NCBI RefSeq assembly: GCF_029076695.1
Contig: NZ_JARFIK010000002.1
Location: forward strand, 1,178,001-1,242,000
DNA: 64,000 nt
Direction of reading: 5' to 3'
Origin: Adlercreutzia equolifaciens
GTDB lineage: Bacteria; Actinomycetota; Coriobacteriia; Coriobacteriales; Eggerthellaceae
A program made the translations under genes and the position numbers. The notes beneath the pieces are model-generated. The model made no database searches. It was not told the origin of the DNA and was given only the letters and a program-made list of their open reading frames with translations. Each line of letters starts with the position of its first letter. Within the stretch, counting starts at the first letter, position 1. Positions 26,118 to 36,732 of this stretch are shown here, in pieces.

Positions 26118-26348
26118 CTACTGGGCCGGAACCACCTTGGTGACGCCAGGCACGCGCTCCTTCAGGATGCGCTCGACGCCGTTAGCCAGGGTCATCTGGG
26201 ACATAGGGCAGCCCTTGCAAGCGCCCTGCAGCTCTACGGTGACGGTGCCGTCCTCGGCCACATCCACCAGCTGCACGTCGCCGCCATCGGCCTGCAGGCT
26301 CGGACGAATCAGCTCCAGCACGGCAGCCACATCGGTTTTCTCTACCAT
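26118..26348 (-). CDS. NifU-like iron-sulfur scaffold domain protein
   Basis: 76 residues, essentially one NifU C-terminal domain. LIRPSLQADGGDVQLVDV is followed by the CxxC cluster-binding motif Cys44-x2-Cys47 (GACKGCPMSQMTL). Such stand-alone domains (Nfu type) carry Fe-S clusters to target proteins. AAGGAG lies six bases before the ATG at 26348, so a longer reading from 26426 is rejected. It has 87 bases of its own upstream space after the LCP gene. No suf or isc genes are adjacent. Confidence 0.92.
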   Translation of the reverse strand: MVEKTDVAAVLELIRPSLQADGGDVQLVDVAEDGTVTVELQGACKGCPMSQMTLANGVERILKERVPGVTKVVPAQ

Positions 26349-26435
26349 GATTTGCTCCTTTTCAGAAGAGATGGGTATCAGGGGAATCATAGCACAGCCC
26401 TTCCCTGCTGCCGCCCCCTTCATCAAAATCGTTCA

Positions 26436-27959
26436 CTAGCCGGCGGGAATCCAGTCCTTGCCGATAACCACCAGAACGTCAGTGTTGAAGGAATAGAAGT
26501 CGCCGCCGTTGACCACGCGGCCGCCGGCCACATCGGCCACAATGGCCTTGGCCGCCGGCTCGTTGGCCTCGTCCTTGTAGATGACCAAGGTTTCGGGGTA
26601 CACGGTGCCGTCGTCGGTGTTGCCCACCGACTCAACCTGATAGCCGCTGGATTCCAGCAGCTCGCCCATGCGCGCGGCCGCCCCGGTCACTTGAGCGCCG
26701 TTGCGCACCTCCACGGTCACCTTCGAGCGATCGACCGCAGCCACGGTGCCCTCGGCCGAGGCCGGCGCCTGGCCGGCGCGCACCGCCTCCATCAGCGGCT
26801 CCAGCTCCTCGTCAGACAGCTCGTAGACCGATTGTCCCTCGTCGTTGGTGGTCAGGCGTCCAGGCAGTACACAGGCATACACTGTGGCATCGCTCAATGG
26901 TTTGAACGCATCGCCCAGGGCAATAATCTGCCCACTCGACCAGTCGGTACGCACGGCCGGCGCCGCATCTGCCACCACCGTCGGGAAGCTGAGCCCCTCG
27001 CCCGCCGTGGCCTTGCCCGCCAGGTTCACCGTGAACAGCGTGCGGTTCTCCGCCTGAGTCTCCAGGGCATCCGTGAAGTTCGCGGCGCGCACCAACGTGA
27101 GCGCCTGCTTCCCGTCGAGCGTTTGCTCGCCGGCGCGCAGCACCGCCGTTCCCGCTGCAGGATCGTCCACCTCCACGGGAAGATCCACCGGCACGCCGCC
27201 CACGATATCCACGAGACGGCTCAGGCCGGCAGCATCGGTGCTCACGAAATGGGACACGTCCACCGAAAGCAACCCGGCCACGGCCCGGATCAGCTCGGCA
27301 TCGCCGCCCACCTCAGTGGCCTCGTAGAGGAAATGCGTCTGATCGTCGGAAAGCTTCACCTGCACGTTGGCCGGCACGCTGACAAAGGTCAGCTGACGGG
27401 CGCCCTCGTCCATGCGCACCACCATGTACGCCTCGGTATCGGCCCCCGAAGAGCGCGTGGCGGTGCCCAGCTGAGCCGTGCACAGCACATAGGACGCCTC
27501 GCCCTCGGACGCTGCCACCAGCGCCTCTTTCGCATTAGAGTCGCCCAGCGACAGCTGGGAGTCGGACACAGCGAAAAAGGCGGACACGCCGGCCACCACG
27601 GCCACGGCCACCACGGCCACGGCCAGCACCGCGCCCACAATGAGCTTGCGGCGTCTCTGGGTAGCCTGAATCTGCTCTACATAGCCGCGACGGCTGGAGC
27701 GGCGCGCGAAATCGGCATCGCTCTCGCCGCTGCGGGCCTGGGGATCCACCTGATCCACGTAGCCTCGCGTCGCGCGCTGGGATCGGCGGTTGTTGGAGAA
27801 GTCCACGCGGTCGGTGCCTCGCGGGTTGCTGCCTGCCGCATGACGCCCTCGCGAGACCGAGGGCCGCTCCACATGGGTGCCGATCATGTTGTCGCTCATG
27901 CGCCGCGACGTGCGGCGGGTCTGGGACAGCGAGAGCCCCTTCTTCTTACCGAAGGCCAT
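26436..27959 (-). CDS. LytR-CpsA-Psr (LCP) family protein with LytR_C domain
   Basis: 507 residues. An arginine- and serine-rich cytoplasmic N-terminus (1-103) precedes one membrane helix (KLIVGAVLAVAVVAVAVVAGVSAFFAV). The extracellular LCP domain follows (MVVRMDEGARQLTFVSVPANVQVKL...LVDIVGGVPVDLPVEVDD...GKQALTLVRA), then a LytR_C domain (KVTVEVRNGAQVTGAAARMGELLESSGYQV) at about 405-500. LCP proteins attach glycopolymers to peptidoglycan. Some arginines of the phosphate-binding site appear replaced in the RAANF segment, so catalytic competence is uncertain. It starts eight bases after murA, in the same transcript. Confidence 0.88.
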   Translation of the reverse strand: MAFGKKKGLSLSQTRRTSRRMSDNMIGTHVERPSVSRGRHAAGSNPRGTDRVDFSNNRRSQRATRGYVDQVDPQARSGESDADFARRSSRRGYVEQIQATQRRRKLIVGAVLAVAVVAVAVVAGVSAFFAVSDSQLSLGDSNAKEALVAASEGEASYVLCTAQLGTATRSSGADTEAYMVVRMDEGARQLTFVSVPANVQVKLSDDQTHFLYEATEVGGDAELIRAVAGLLSVDVSHFVSTDAAGLSRLVDIVGGVPVDLPVEVDDPAAGTAVLRAGEQTLDGKQALTLVRAANFTDALETQAENRTLFTVNLAGKATAGEGLSFPTVVADAAPAVRTDWSSGQIIALGDAFKPLSDATVYACVLPGRLTTNDEGQSVYELSDEELEPLMEAVRAGQAPASAEGTVAAVDRSKVTVEVRNGAQVTGAAARMGELLESSGYQVESVGNTDDGTVYPETLVIYKDEANEPAAKAIVADVAGGRVVNGGDFYSFNTDVLVVIGKDWIPAG

Positions 27960-27967
27960 GCCCGCCC

Positions 27968-29251
27968 CTAGTTGTCAAGTGAGGACACGGGCACGCGACG
28001 GATGTCGGCGCCCAAGGAAGCCAGCTTGCCGGCATAGTCCTCGTATCCGCGATCGATGTGCTCCAGATGGTGCACTTGGGTTTCCCCGTCGGCCACAATG
28101 CCGGCCAGTACTAAGGCAGCGCCGGCGCGCAGATCAGTGGAAGACACGGGAGCGCCCTCCAGCTGCTTCACGCCCCGCACCAGGGCATGGTGATCGTCGA
28201 GCTCGATATCGGCCCCCATGCGCATAAGCTCGGCAGCGAACATAAAGCGGTTCTCGAAGACGTTCTCGGTAATGACCGACACGTCGTCGGCCAGGGCCGC
28301 CAGCAGCATGAACTGGGCCTGCAGATCCGTGGGAAAGCCCGGATGGGGCAGCGTTTGAATGTCCACGGACATGAGCGGCTCGGTGCGGCTCACGCGCACC
28401 CAGTCCTCCCCCGTCTCCACATCGCAGCCCATGGCGCGCAGCTTCATGATGGCCATGCGCAGAAAGGCCGGGTCGATGCCGTGCACGGTCAGCGGGCCAC
28501 CGGTCAAGGCGCCGCCTACCAAGAACGTGCCCGCCTCGATACGGTCGCCCACGGTGGTGTGCTCGCAGGGGTGCAGAGCCGACAGGGGCACGCCCTCCAC
28601 CTCGATGAGCGAGGTGCCGGCGCCGGCCACCTTGGCGCCCATGGCGTTGAGCATATTGGCCAGATCCTCAATTTCCGGCTCGCAGGCCGCGTTCTCGATG
28701 GCAGTAATGCCCTCGGCCGTCACCGAGGCCATGAGCATGTTCTCCGTCGCACCCACCGAGGGGAACTCCAGCGTCACATGGGCCGCATGCAGGCCGTTCG
28801 GCGTGGTGGCGTGCAGCACGCCGTGGTCCACCTCGAACTGAACCCCCAGGGCTTCCAAGCCCACCAGGTGCATATCGATCTTGCGAGCGCCAATCTGGCA
28901 ACCGCCGGGCATGGCCACCCGGGCCTCGCCGAAGCGGCCGATAAGGGGTCCCAGCACCGAAATGGAGGCGCGCATCTTCGAGACCAGCTCATAGGGGGTC
29001 TCGCAGGAATTGACCGGCGCCGTATCGATGACCAAGCTGTGATCCTGGCGCTTGACCGTGGCACCCAGGCGCTCCAGTACCTCGGCCATGATTTCAATAT
29101 CGGAAATGTGCGGCACATTGTGCAGGGTGGTGACGCCCTGGCCCAAAAGCGAAGCTGCCATAAGCTTGAGCGCCGAGTTCTTCGCGCCGGCTACCGTGAC
29201 GTCGCCGGCCAAGGTGTTATTGCCGCGAACGATGATGACTTCCTGGTTCAT
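27968..29251 (-). CDS. murA: UDP-N-acetylglucosamine 1-carboxyvinyltransferase
   Basis: 427 residues. MurA transfers enolpyruvate to UDP-GlcNAc, the first committed step of peptidoglycan synthesis and the fosfomycin target. The N-terminus ([20 protein letters not shown]) has the conserved KN pair. The active-site loop reads [21 protein letters not shown], in which the fosfomycin-reactive Cys is present ([12 protein letters not shown]). The start [12 protein letters not shown] follows AAAGGA by six bases, so the reading from 29278 is rejected. A terminator-like hairpin lies about 75 bases upstream, suggesting attenuation. Confidence 0.96.
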   Translation of the reverse strand: MNQEVIIVRGNNTLAGDVTVAGAKNSALKLMAASLLGQGVTTLHNVPHISDIEIMAEVLERLGATVKRQDHSLVIDTAPVNSCETPYELVSKMRASISVLGPLIGRFGEARVAMPGGCQIGARKIDMHLVGLEALGVQFEVDHGVLHATTPNGLHAAHVTLEFPSVGATENMLMASVTAEGITAIENAACEPEIEDLANMLNAMGAKVAGAGTSLIEVEGVPLSALHPCEHTTVGDRIEAGTFLVGGALTGGPLTVHGIDPAFLRMAIMKLRAMGCDVETGEDWVRVSRTEPLMSVDIQTLPHPGFPTDLQAQFMLLAALADDVSVITENVFENRFMFAAELMRMGADIELDDHHALVRGVKQLEGAPVSSTDLRAGAALVLAGIVADGETQVHHLEHIDRGYEDYAGKLASLGADIRRVPVSSLDN

Positions 29252-29323
29252 TTCAAGTCCTTTGGGAAGGGGCAACAAGCGCCCCGTAGTCCATCACATA
29301 TTGCATAAGTCCCTTCATTATAG

Positions 29324-29440
29324 AAAAAAGGCCGCCCCCAGGCACGGCCTTTCATCAGGTTTGCAGAACAGCTCGGTCAGCTACCGGCCATCAGCGCACT
29401 ATGCAGCTGCCAATGAGACGGCCAACCGTCTCATCAGCTG
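29324..29440 (-). promoter_or_regulatory. hairpin pair in the murA leader region (possible attenuator or small RNA)
   Basis: In minus-strand order there is a strong hairpin (29440-29404) with CAGCTG and ATGAGACGG stems closed by a TTGG loop. A terminator-like hairpin follows (29352-29327, AAAGGCCG/CGGCCTTT) with six Ts in all. They lie between the tsf terminator and murA. Either murA is transcribed through a regulated terminator or a short RNA of about 110-130 nt is made here. I see no clear promoter. Confidence 0.45.
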
Positions 29441-29451
29441 GACGATAACAA

Positions 29452-29477
29452 AAGGGAGGCTCGCTTGAGCCTCCCTT
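29452..29477 (-). terminator. terminator of rpsB-tsf
   Basis: An 11-bp perfect stem (AAGGGAGGCTC/GAGCCTCCCTT) with a GCTT-type loop, followed by TTTTG on the minus strand, 29 nt after the tsf stop. Confidence 0.85.
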
Positions 29478-29505
29478 CTTGAAGATGCGCTATCTGATCG
29501 CGCGT

Positions 29506-30366
29506 TTACTCGCCCAGGGCGAAGCGCACGAAGCCGGTGATGGCGATGGTGCCACCCAGAGCCTTGGCGCACTCGTCGGCGTACTGAGCCACGGTCAGAT
29601 CCGGGTTCTTCACGAAGGCCTGCTCGGCCAGGCAGTTCTCCTTGTAGAACTTGTCCATGCGGCCCTCGGCCATCTTCTCCTGGATGTTCTCGGGCTTGCC
29701 GGACTCAGCGGCCTGAGCCTTGTAGATCTCCATCTCGTGGGCGGCCACGTCGGCGGGCACGTCCTCACGGGTGGCGGAAACCGGGTTCAGGGCAGCTACC
29801 TGCATGGCGATGTCGCGGCCGCACTTCTGGAACTCCTCAGCGGTGGGGTCGATGCCCTCCACGTTGAAGGTAACCAGAACGCCGATCTTGCCGCCGCCAT
29901 GGATGTAGGCGGACACGGCCTGGGCGTCCACCACGGCAACGCGAGCCAGCTGAGCGTTCTCGCCCATCACGTGGATGCAGTCGGTAACAACTTCCTCGAC
30001 GGTCTCGCCATCGATGACGGCGGCCTTGAGGGCCTCCACGTCGGCCGGCTTGGCAGCCAGGGCAGCCTTGGCGATCTTCTCGGCGTAGGCCTTGAACTTC
30101 TCGTTCATGCCCACGAAGTCGGTCTCGCAGTTGAGCTCGACCACGGCACCGGTGGTGCAGTCATCGGAGACGATGGCCATAACGGTGCCCTCATTGGTGG
30201 CACGGCCGGCCTTCTTGGCCACAGCGGCCAGACCGCGGGTGCGCAGCACGTCGACGGCCTTCTCCATGTCGCCCTCGGCCTCGGCCAGAGCCTTCTTGCA
30301 CTCCATCATGCCCGCGCCGGTCATCTCGCGGAGCTCCTTCACCATGGAAGCGGTGATGTCAGCCAT
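29506..30366 (-). CDS. tsf: translation elongation factor Ts
   Basis: 286 residues, the usual length. EF-Ts recycles EF-Tu by nucleotide exchange. The N-terminal UBA-like domain and signature (MADITASMVKELREMTGAGMMECKKALAEAEGDMEKAVDVLRTRG) are complete, followed by the TNEGTVMAIV...CETDFVGMNEKF core, whose TDFV segment contacts EF-Tu. It ends GGTIAITGFVRFALGE. A good ribosome-binding site (GGAGG) precedes the ATG. It follows rpsB by 39 bases. Confidence 0.97.
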   Translation of the reverse strand: MADITASMVKELREMTGAGMMECKKALAEAEGDMEKAVDVLRTRGLAAVAKKAGRATNEGTVMAIVSDDCTTGAVVELNCETDFVGMNEKFKAYAEKIAKAALAAKPADVEALKAAVIDGETVEEVVTDCIHVMGENAQLARVAVVDAQAVSAYIHGGGKIGVLVTFNVEGIDPTAEEFQKCGRDIAMQVAALNPVSATREDVPADVAAHEMEIYKAQAAESGKPENIQEKMAEGRMDKFYKENCLAEQAFVKNPDLTVAQYADECAKALGGTIAITGFVRFALGE

Positions 30367-30405
30367 GAATTCCTCCTTTGGGAATGAGAGTCTAACTTGC
30401 TAAAG

Positions 30406-31221
30406 TTACTCGACAACGACAGCGGCGTCGCCCTCGGCCACGGCAGCGGCGGCCTCGTCGGCAACCTCGGCCACGGTGGCCTCGGCGGAAGCCTCAGCGG
30501 CCTCGCCGGCCATCTCGGCGGCGGTCACGTCGGCACCAGTGCCGGCAATGACAGCGTCAGCGATGAAGTCGCACAGCAGGCGCACCGAGCGGATAGCGTC
30601 GTCGTTGGCGGGGATGCCGTAATCGACGTCGTCGGGATCGCAGTTGGTGTCCAGGGTGCCCACCACGGGGATCTCCAGGCGGTGAGCCTCATGGATGGCG
30701 ATGCCCTCGCGGTTGGTGTCGATAACGAAAACAGCCTCGGGCACGCGCTTCATGTTGCGGATGCCGTTGAGGTTGGTCTGCAGCTTGGCCAGCTCCTTGT
30801 GCAGCAGGATCTGCTCCTTCTTGGGCAGCAGGGCCATGCGGCCGTCGGCGTCCATGGCCTCCAGCTCCTCCATGCGCTTCACGCGGGTGCGGATGGTAGC
30901 GAAGTTGGTGAGCATACCGCCGAGCCAGCGAGCGTTCACGTAGGGCATGCCGCAGCGGTTAGCGGCCTCGGACACGGCCTCCTGGGCCTGCTTCTTGGTG
31001 CCCACGAACAGCACGGTGCCGCCCTTGCGGGTGAGGTTGCTCACGAAGCTGTAAGCAGCGTCCAGACCGTAGAGGGTCTGCTTGAGGTCGATGATGTAGA
31101 TGTCACCGCGGCTGCCGAAGATATACGGCTTCATCTTGGGATTCCAGCGGCGGGTCTGATGACCGAAGTGAGCGCCCGCGTCGAGCAGGCTCTGGATGCT
31201 TACCTTGGTAGGCGTTGCCAT
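30406..31221 (-). CDS. rpsB: 30S ribosomal protein S2 with acidic C-terminal tail
   Basis: 271 residues. The S2 core is complete: [57 protein letters not shown] and [37 protein letters not shown]. After about residue 222 it carries a tail made almost wholly of Ala, Glu, Asp and Val, absent from the E. coli protein. GGAG lies six bases before the ATG at 31221, so the ATG at 31233 is not used. First gene of rpsB-tsf, behind a good promoter and a leader of about 130 nt. Confidence 0.96.
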   Translation of the reverse strand: MATPTKVSIQSLLDAGAHFGHQTRRWNPKMKPYIFGSRGDIYIIDLKQTLYGLDAAYSFVSNLTRKGGTVLFVGTKKQAQEAVSEAANRCGMPYVNARWLGGMLTNFATIRTRVKRMEELEAMDADGRMALLPKKEQILLHKELAKLQTNLNGIRNMKRVPEAVFVIDTNREGIAIHEAHRLEIPVVGTLDTNCDPDDVDYGIPANDDAIRSVRLLCDFIADAVIAGTGADVTAAEMAGEAAEASAEATVAEVADEAAAAVAEGDAAVVVE

Positions 31222-31530
31222 AGCATTCTCCATTCGTTAGTCCTCTGCCCGAGGTCTTCCCAGTTCCCGCAGCCTTTTCCGGTGGCCACTCGCGAGACCC
31301 GGTCGCCCGAGCATGTGTAATAGTTACCGCTGCATCAGCGCCTTCGCAGACACAGCCTGTCTAAAATACCACAATGCCAGCGCATTGCAAGAGAAAAATC
31401 GGCAGCTACACAGGGCGGACAGGAAAGCGCCCTCCCTTTGGTTGCGGCGACGCCAAAGCAGCGAGGCCCGCCGAAGCGGGTCTCGTCTCATACCGATCTA
31501 GCAAGGTGTTCGGCCCGAAGGCGCCATTCC
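31222..31530. promoter_or_regulatory. 309-base region: rpsB promoter/leader and metG transcript end
   Basis: On the minus strand TTGCAA (31385-31390), 16 bases and TATTTT (31363-31368) form the rpsB promoter, leaving a leader of about 130 nt in which S2 autoregulation could act. A 9-bp hairpin (31463-31484, GAGGCCCGC/GCGGGTCTC with one G-T pair) lies 46-68 nt after the metG stop and probably ends that transcript, although the T-run is weak. No gene was seen. Confidence 0.6.
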
Positions 31531-33555
31531 CTAGTCCTTGTACTGGCTCTCGTGCTTGCGGAAAAAGTCGAAGCGCGGGGGCAGCTCATGGACGCGGTGG
31601 GCGCCGGCGTCGATCTCGATGGCCGGGCACAACTCGTCGTTGGACTCGAAATCGTAGTTCCAACTGAAGAAGTCATCGAACTCGAAGCTCAGGTAGTCGC
31701 AGATCTTCTCGCAGCCCACGGGCACAATGGGGTGCATGAGCAGTGTGGCCACACGCAGCAGGTAGAAGGAATCCAGCAGCACCTGACGGCGCTCGCCGGC
31801 ATCTTCCGACGCCTCGGCGCGCTTGATGCCGTCGGCCCAGTACTTGTTCGACCAGCGAATGAACTCGTCGCACAGCGACATAACCGAGTGCAGCTCCACC
31901 TTGTGCATCAGCTCGTCATAGGCGCGCAGCGTCTGGTAGGCCTTGTCCTTCACCGCCGGCGTGGGCGCACCCAAGGGCATGCAGGCGTCGAAGTTCTTCT
32001 GCGCCTCATAGAAGCAGCTGCGGGCCAGACGGTTGAACACGTTGGTGAGCAGCGCGCCCTCCTTGAGCGCCGGGTCGGCCACGCGGGGATCGTTGCGCTT
32101 GCTCTCGTCCGGGTCGAAGGGCTTCGGCGAGAAGCCCACGGACTTCTGATCGAGACCCAGAGCCAGGAAGTGGGCGCGCAGCTGCTCGGGCGTGTAGTGC
32201 TCCAGCAGCTCCTCCCCCGTGGGCGGCTTGACCGCACCGGACGAGGAGGCCTTCTTCTTGCCGAACAGCATGTGGTGGTTGGCCACCAGCGTAGTCTGGC
32301 GCATCTGCGAGTCGGAATCGTCCGCGAACAGGCCGCCGGGCTTCAGGGCCTCCCACAGCGCCGGCTGGGCCACGCCGTAGAAGTACAGGTTGTCCTGGCC
32401 GATGAACTGGTAGACCTGGGCGTCGTCCGAGCACCAGAAATCGCGCCAGCTGGTGCGCGGCAGCCCGCGCTCGTCGTTGGCGGCGATGGTGAAGGAAATG
32501 GGCGCCCACAGCGACTCGGGCCAGCACCATACGGTAAGACCCTTCACCTCGTCGATAACCGGAGCGCGCACGCCCCACTCGATGTTGCCCGTAATGCGGA
32601 AGGGCACGAGCGTCTTCGAGGTACGGAAGCGAATGCCGGCGCCGGCCAGCACCGCACGGGCCTCGTCGCGCTCCTCGATGGTGGCGAACTCAATCTCGAA
32701 GGACTGCTTGCCCTTCTCGGCGTCGCGATAGGTGTGAGACGGCAGGCTGTCGGCCAGGCCGAGGTATTCGTCGTAGTGCTCGTTCTTCACGAAGATGACC
32801 GGGGGCACCAGGAACTCGGCGATGGTCTGGGGCACCACGGGGCGCACCTCGGGATCGGCCCGCAGCTCGTCCACATACCCGCGCAGGAAGTCGGCGAAGT
32901 TCGGCAGGTCGAAGTACCAGTTCTCCACGGGACGCATCTCGGGCTTCGTGCCAGTCAGCGTGGACACGGGATTGATGAGGTCCACAGGCGCGTACTGGTG
33001 GCCCAAGTCGCACTCGTCGGCATAGGCATGCTCGGACTTGCAGCCTTGCACCGGGCAGCGGCCCTGCACCTGACGGCCGTTGAGGAACGTACCCGCCTGG
33101 GTATCGTAGAACTGCAGGGTGGAGTCGAGCTTCAAGTGGCCGTTCTGGTACAGGCGCGTGATGAACTCATCGGTGATCATCTGGTGCACGTCGCCGGCAT
33201 GGCCGATGCCCGAGCCGTCGTAGATGTCGAGCTTCACCTCGAAGGCCTCGAGGGTGGCCTTCTGGCGCTCGTGGTTTGCCAGCACGTAGTCGGCGATGGT
33301 GCCCTCGAACTGACCGGCTTCCACCAGCTTACGGTAGCCCTCGTTGATGGGGCTGCCGAAGCAGTCGGTGCCCGAGACGAAGCGCACGTTCTCGGCGCCG
33401 ATGCGGTCGCGCAGGAAGCGCGCAAAGGCGTCGGCGGGCACGAACACGCCGCCGATATGGCCGAAATGCAGGGGCTTGTTTCCGTAGGGCATGCCCGCCG
33501 TCACCACAGCACGGCTCGGCCAGGAAACGCGGGTGTTATCCTTCAAGTCCGACAC
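31531..33555 (-). CDS. metG: methionyl-tRNA synthetase-like class I tRNA ligase
   Basis: 674 residues. The Rossmann domain begins [20 protein letters not shown] with the HIGH-type motif HFGH (30-33). A cysteine-containing knuckle ([21 protein letters not shown]) sits where MetRS has its zinc domain, and the tRNA-anticodon helical domain follows. The second class I motif, normally KMSKS, reads GKKKASSSG after HHMLF, so it is degenerate. The start is GTG with AAGGAG ten bases upstream, overlapping sppA by 20 bases. Best assignment is MetG; a paralogue or another class I ligase cannot be excluded because of the altered motif. Last gene of a probable transaldolase-rho-sppA-metG transcript. Confidence 0.75.
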   Translation of the reverse strand: MSDLKDNTRVSWPSRAVVTAGMPYGNKPLHFGHIGGVFVPADAFARFLRDRIGAENVRFVSGTDCFGSPINEGYRKLVEAGQFEGTIADYVLANHERQKATLEAFEVKLDIYDGSGIGHAGDVHQMITDEFITRLYQNGHLKLDSTLQFYDTQAGTFLNGRQVQGRCPVQGCKSEHAYADECDLGHQYAPVDLINPVSTLTGTKPEMRPVENWYFDLPNFADFLRGYVDELRADPEVRPVVPQTIAEFLVPPVIFVKNEHYDEYLGLADSLPSHTYRDAEKGKQSFEIEFATIEERDEARAVLAGAGIRFRTSKTLVPFRITGNIEWGVRAPVIDEVKGLTVWCWPESLWAPISFTIAANDERGLPRTSWRDFWCSDDAQVYQFIGQDNLYFYGVAQPALWEALKPGGLFADDSDSQMRQTTLVANHHMLFGKKKASSSGAVKPPTGEELLEHYTPEQLRAHFLALGLDQKSVGFSPKPFDPDESKRNDPRVADPALKEGALLTNVFNRLARSCFYEAQKNFDACMPLGAPTPAVKDKAYQTLRAYDELMHKVELHSVMSLCDEFIRWSNKYWADGIKRAEASEDAGERRQVLLDSFYLLRVATLLMHPIVPVGCEKICDYLSFEFDDFFSWNYDFESNDELCPAIEIDAGAHRVHELPPRFDFFRKHESQYKD

Positions 33556-34750
33556 GGTCTTCCAACTCCTTCAAAGCGGTCGAAACACTGTTCTCGTCTT
33601 TCTCGCCCATGATATCGAGCAGGCGGGACAATTCACTGGAGGAGGACTGCAGGTACACCGTATCAGCGTCGGTGATGCCCGCCAGCGAGCAGGCCTTCGC
33701 CACAGCGTCCTCCAAGGTGCCGATCTCATCCGCCAGACCGTTGTCCACGGCGTCAAGTCCGGTGAACGTCATGCCCGTGGCCAGCTTCTTCACATCCTCA
33801 GCCGGCATATCGCGACCCTCGGCCACGGTGTCGATGAACACCTGGTTGATCTGATCCACCTGGTCTTGGTAGTAGGCGCGCTCCTCGTCAGTGAGAGGAC
33901 GGGATCCGCCGCCGGCGTCCTTGGCATCAGCCGAGGTGATGTTGTCCACGGAAATGCCCAGCTTCTCATAGAGTCCCGAGAGATCGGTGATGGACATGAT
34001 GACACCGATGGAGCCTACCGAAGACGTCTTTCCCGTGTAGATGTAGTCCGCCTGGGAGGAAATCATATAGGCGGCACTGGCCGTAATCGAGGCGCAGGAC
34101 ACCACGACCGGCTTCGAGAAATCCTTCACGTAGCCGGACATCTCCTCGCCCGCCGTGGCCACGCCGCCGCCGGAGTTCACCCGCAGCACCACGGCCTTGA
34201 TGTCCGGGTTCCGCTCGGCCGCATCCAGCTGGGCGCGCAGGCCCTCGGGGCTCGAGGTGGTGCCGTCGTACTGGATGGTGCCGTCGATGTTGATGATGCC
34301 CACGGTATCGCCGGTGACCGAGTCGGCCCAGGAGGAGCCGCTCGACGAGAAGCTCATGGGCGTGCTCATCACCGCCGTGCAGGAGCCGATGGTCATGGCG
34401 CCCAGCACAAAGAACAGGATGACAGCCACCAGAGCCACAATCCAGGCGCGGCTCTTTTTCGGAGCCGGGGCCGCATAAGCCGGGGCCGCGTAGCCATAGG
34501 GGCTTGTCGGCGCCGCCGGCTGCGGTGCAGCGTAAGCCTGCCCGTAGGATGCCTGCGAAGCCGTCGACGGCGCCGCGTAGGCCTGGGCATAGGGCGTCGT
34601 CGGCGCGCCGTCCGCCGCCTGGGCGCCTGCAGCACCCCGAGGCGTTGCGCCCGGCTGGCCGCCCGGCACCGCGGAGGGCGCATCGGCGCCCGAAGTGGCT
34701 TCGGAGCCCGTGCCCCAGGCGGTGTTCTGCCAGTTGTTAGGTTCGGTCAT
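33536..34750 (-). CDS. sppA: signal peptide peptidase SppA (S49 family)
   Basis: 404 residues. The first 100 are rich in Pro, Ala, Gly and Tyr (cytoplasmic, low complexity). A membrane helix follows ([20 protein letters not shown]), then an external S49 serine-peptidase domain. This contains [22 protein letters not shown], and [23 protein letters not shown] with the probable nucleophile Ser, then [10 protein letters not shown]. SppA degrades cleaved signal peptides in the membrane. The start [10 protein letters not shown] follows AGAGGG closely. It lies eight bases after rho. Confidence 0.92.
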   Translation of the reverse strand: MTEPNNWQNTAWGTGSEATSGADAPSAVPGGQPGATPRGAAGAQAADGAPTTPYAQAYAAPSTASQASYGQAYAAPQPAAPTSPYGYAAPAYAAPAPKKSRAWIVALVAVILFFVLGAMTIGSCTAVMSTPMSFSSSGSSWADSVTGDTVGIINIDGTIQYDGTTSSPEGLRAQLDAAERNPDIKAVVLRVNSGGGVATAGEEMSGYVKDFSKPVVVSCASITASAAYMISSQADYIYTGKTSSVGSIGVIMSITDLSGLYEKLGISVDNITSADAKDAGGGSRPLTDEERAYYQDQVDQINQVFIDTVAEGRDMPAEDVKKLATGMTFTGLDAVDNGLADEIGTLEDAVAKACSLAGITDADTVYLQSSSSELSRLLDIMGEKDENSVSTALKELEDRVGLEG

Positions 34751-34758
34751 GGGACCCT

Positions 34759-36732
34759 CTACAATTCTGCGTTGTCGTCGATGCGGCCCTGCTGGGTCTG
34801 CATCTTCTTCGCCATGCGCAGCAGGAACTCCTGGTTGGAGTTGGTCTGCTTCAAGGACTTGATCAGCATGTCCATGGCGCGCTCGGTACTGTTGGTGTTC
34901 GACAGGATGCGGCGCACGCCCCAAATGAGCGGAGCCTCCTGGCCGTCCATGAGCAGTTCTTCCTTGCGGGTGCCCGAGATGATGGGGTCGATGGCCGGGA
35001 AGATGCGGCGGTCGGCCAAGCTGCGGTCGAGCTTGAGCTCCATGTTGCCCGTGCCCTTGAACTCCTCGAAGATGACCTCGTCCATTTTCGAGCCGGTCTC
35101 AATAAGCGCCGAGGCCAGAATGGTCAGGCTGCCGCCGTGCTCGATGTTGCGGGCCGCGCCCAAGAAGCGCTTGGGCGGATAGAGCGCCGTGGAGTCCACA
35201 CCGCCGGACAGAATACGCCCGGACGCCGGCTGGGCCAGGTTGTAGGCGCGGGCCAGACGGGTGATGGAGTCCAGCAGGATGACCACGTCCTTGCCCTGCT
35301 CCACCAGGCGCTTGGCGCGCTCGATGACCAGCTCGGCCACTTGGATGTGGTTCTCCGAGGGCATGTCGAAGGTGGACGACACCACTTCGCCGCGAATGGA
35401 GCGCTCCATGTCGGTGGCTTCCTCGGGACGCTCGTCGATACCCAGGTACATGAGGTGCACCTCGGGATTGTTGGCCGAGATGGCCGCGGCGATGTCCTTG
35501 AGGACCGTGGTCTTGCCGGCCTTCGGCGGCGACACGATCAGGCCGCGCTGACCCTTGCCGATGGGGGCCGTCAGGTCGATGACGCGGGCCGTGGTGGTGT
35601 TCTTGCCGTGCTCCATGATCAGGCGCTCGTCGGGAAACACCGGGGTGAGCTCGGAGAACTTGGGGCGCAGGGCCATAAGCTCGGGAGCGGCACCGTTTAC
35701 GGACGTGACCTTCTGCAAGGCGGCGAACTTGTCGTTGGGGCGGGCCGGACGGGTCTGGCCCGTTACCATATCGCCCTTGCGCAAACCGTTCTTGCGGATG
35801 GTGGCCAGGCCCACGTAGATATCGTTCTCGCCCGGCAGGTAGCCCGAAGTGCGCAGAAAACCGTAGCCGTCGCCCATGATGTCGAGCACGCCGGTAACCT
35901 CGGTGAAGCCCTCGGCCTTGCACGTGGCGGCGTACACGGCGTCCACCAGCTCGGCCTTCTTCAGACCCGCGGCGTCCAATCCCAGCTCGGTAGCACGGGC
36001 GCGCAGATCGGCCACCTTGAGCTCGGCCAGCTCTTCCTTCGTTACCGAGGGCTGGGGCTCGCGGTTGCGGTTCTCGTGGCGGTTGCGCTGCTGACGATTA
36101 TTGCGGTCGTGCTGGTTGTTCTTCTTGTTCTTGTTGTTCTGCTTGCCCTGGCCGTTCTGATTGCCCTGGTTGTTCTGGGAAGCGCGGCGCTCGGTGCGGC
36201 CCTCCTGCTCGTCGCGGGTGTGCTTGCGCACCACCGTGGTCTTACGGACGGGCTTCTCCTTGGAAGCTTCGGCCTCCTTCGCCCCTTCGGCCTCGGGGGC
36301 CTGGGACGTCTCGGAGGCTTGGGGCGCCTCGGGGGCTCCCTCAGCTGGCACCTCGGCTACCTCGGCAGCATCGGCCTTCTTGCGGCGCGGGGCGCGCTTG
36401 GGCTTCTCGGCCGGCGCCTCGACCTCGGGGGCCGGGGCCTCCTCAGCGGCGGCGGCTTTCCGCGAGCGCGTGGTGCGACGCGGCTTGGGGGCGTCTTCGG
36501 CAGGCGCCGATTCTGCCGCCGGGGCATCCGCCGCAGGAGACTCTTCGGCCTTGGCCGTACGGGTGGTGCGGCGACGGGTGGTCTTCTTCGGAGCCTCTTC
36601 CGCCGGGGCCGCGGCAGCCGATGCCTCAGCGGGCTCCTCGGCCTTCTTGCGGCGCGGGGCGCGCTTGGGCTTCTCGGCCGGCGCCTCGGCGGCGCCGGTA
36701 TCGGTGGTGGTCAGATCTTGGGTGTCGCTCAT
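34759..36732 (-). CDS. rho: transcription termination factor Rho with long disordered N-terminal extension
   Basis: 657 residues against about 420 in E. coli. Residues 1-229 are low complexity. There are Ala/Glu/Lys-rich stretches with a duplicated [12 protein letters not shown] box (20-31 and 109-120), then a basic segment of residues 186-225 in which about half the residues are Asn or Gln. The canonical Rho follows: a Rho-N helical domain ([16 protein letters not shown] region), the RNA-binding cold-shock fold ([22 protein letters not shown]), Walker A PPKAGKTT (402-409) and [29 protein letters not shown]. The ATG overlaps the transaldolase stop (ATGA). Long insertions of this kind are known in actinobacterial Rho proteins. 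Confidence 0.97.
   Translation of the reverse strand: MSDTQDLTTTDTGAAEAPAEKPKRAPRRKKAEEPAEASAAAAPAEEAPKKTTRRRTTRTAKAEESPAADAPAAESAPAEDAPKPRRTTRSRKAAAAEEAPAPEVEAPAEKPKRAPRRKKADAAEVAEVPAEGAPEAPQASETSQAPEAEGAKEAEASKEKPVRKTTVVRKHTRDEQEGRTERRASQNNQGNQNGQGKQNNKNKKNNQHDRNNRQQRNRHENRNREPQPSVTKEELAELKVADLRARATELGLDAAGLKKAELVDAVYAATCKAEGFTEVTGVLDIMGDGYGFLRTSGYLPGENDIYVGLATIRKNGLRKGDMVTGQTRPARPNDKFAALQKVTSVNGAAPELMALRPKFSELTPVFPDERLIMEHGKNTTTARVIDLTAPIGKGQRGLIVSPPKAGKTTVLKDIAAAISANNPEVHLMYLGIDERPEEATDMERSIRGEVVSSTFDMPSENHIQVAELVIERAKRLVEQGKDVVILLDSITRLARAYNLAQPASGRILSGGVDSTALYPPKRFLGAARNIEHGGSLTILASALIETGSKMDEVIFEEFKGTGNMELKLDRSLADRRIFPAIDPIISGTRKEELLMDGQEAPLIWGVRRILSNTNSTERAMDMLIKSLKQTNSNQEFLLRMAKKMQTQQGRIDDNAEL

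Noticed and set aside
31438-33612. 724-codon open frame on the plus strand opposite metG
   Set aside because: Antisense shadow of metG with no domain, ribosome-binding site or promoter.
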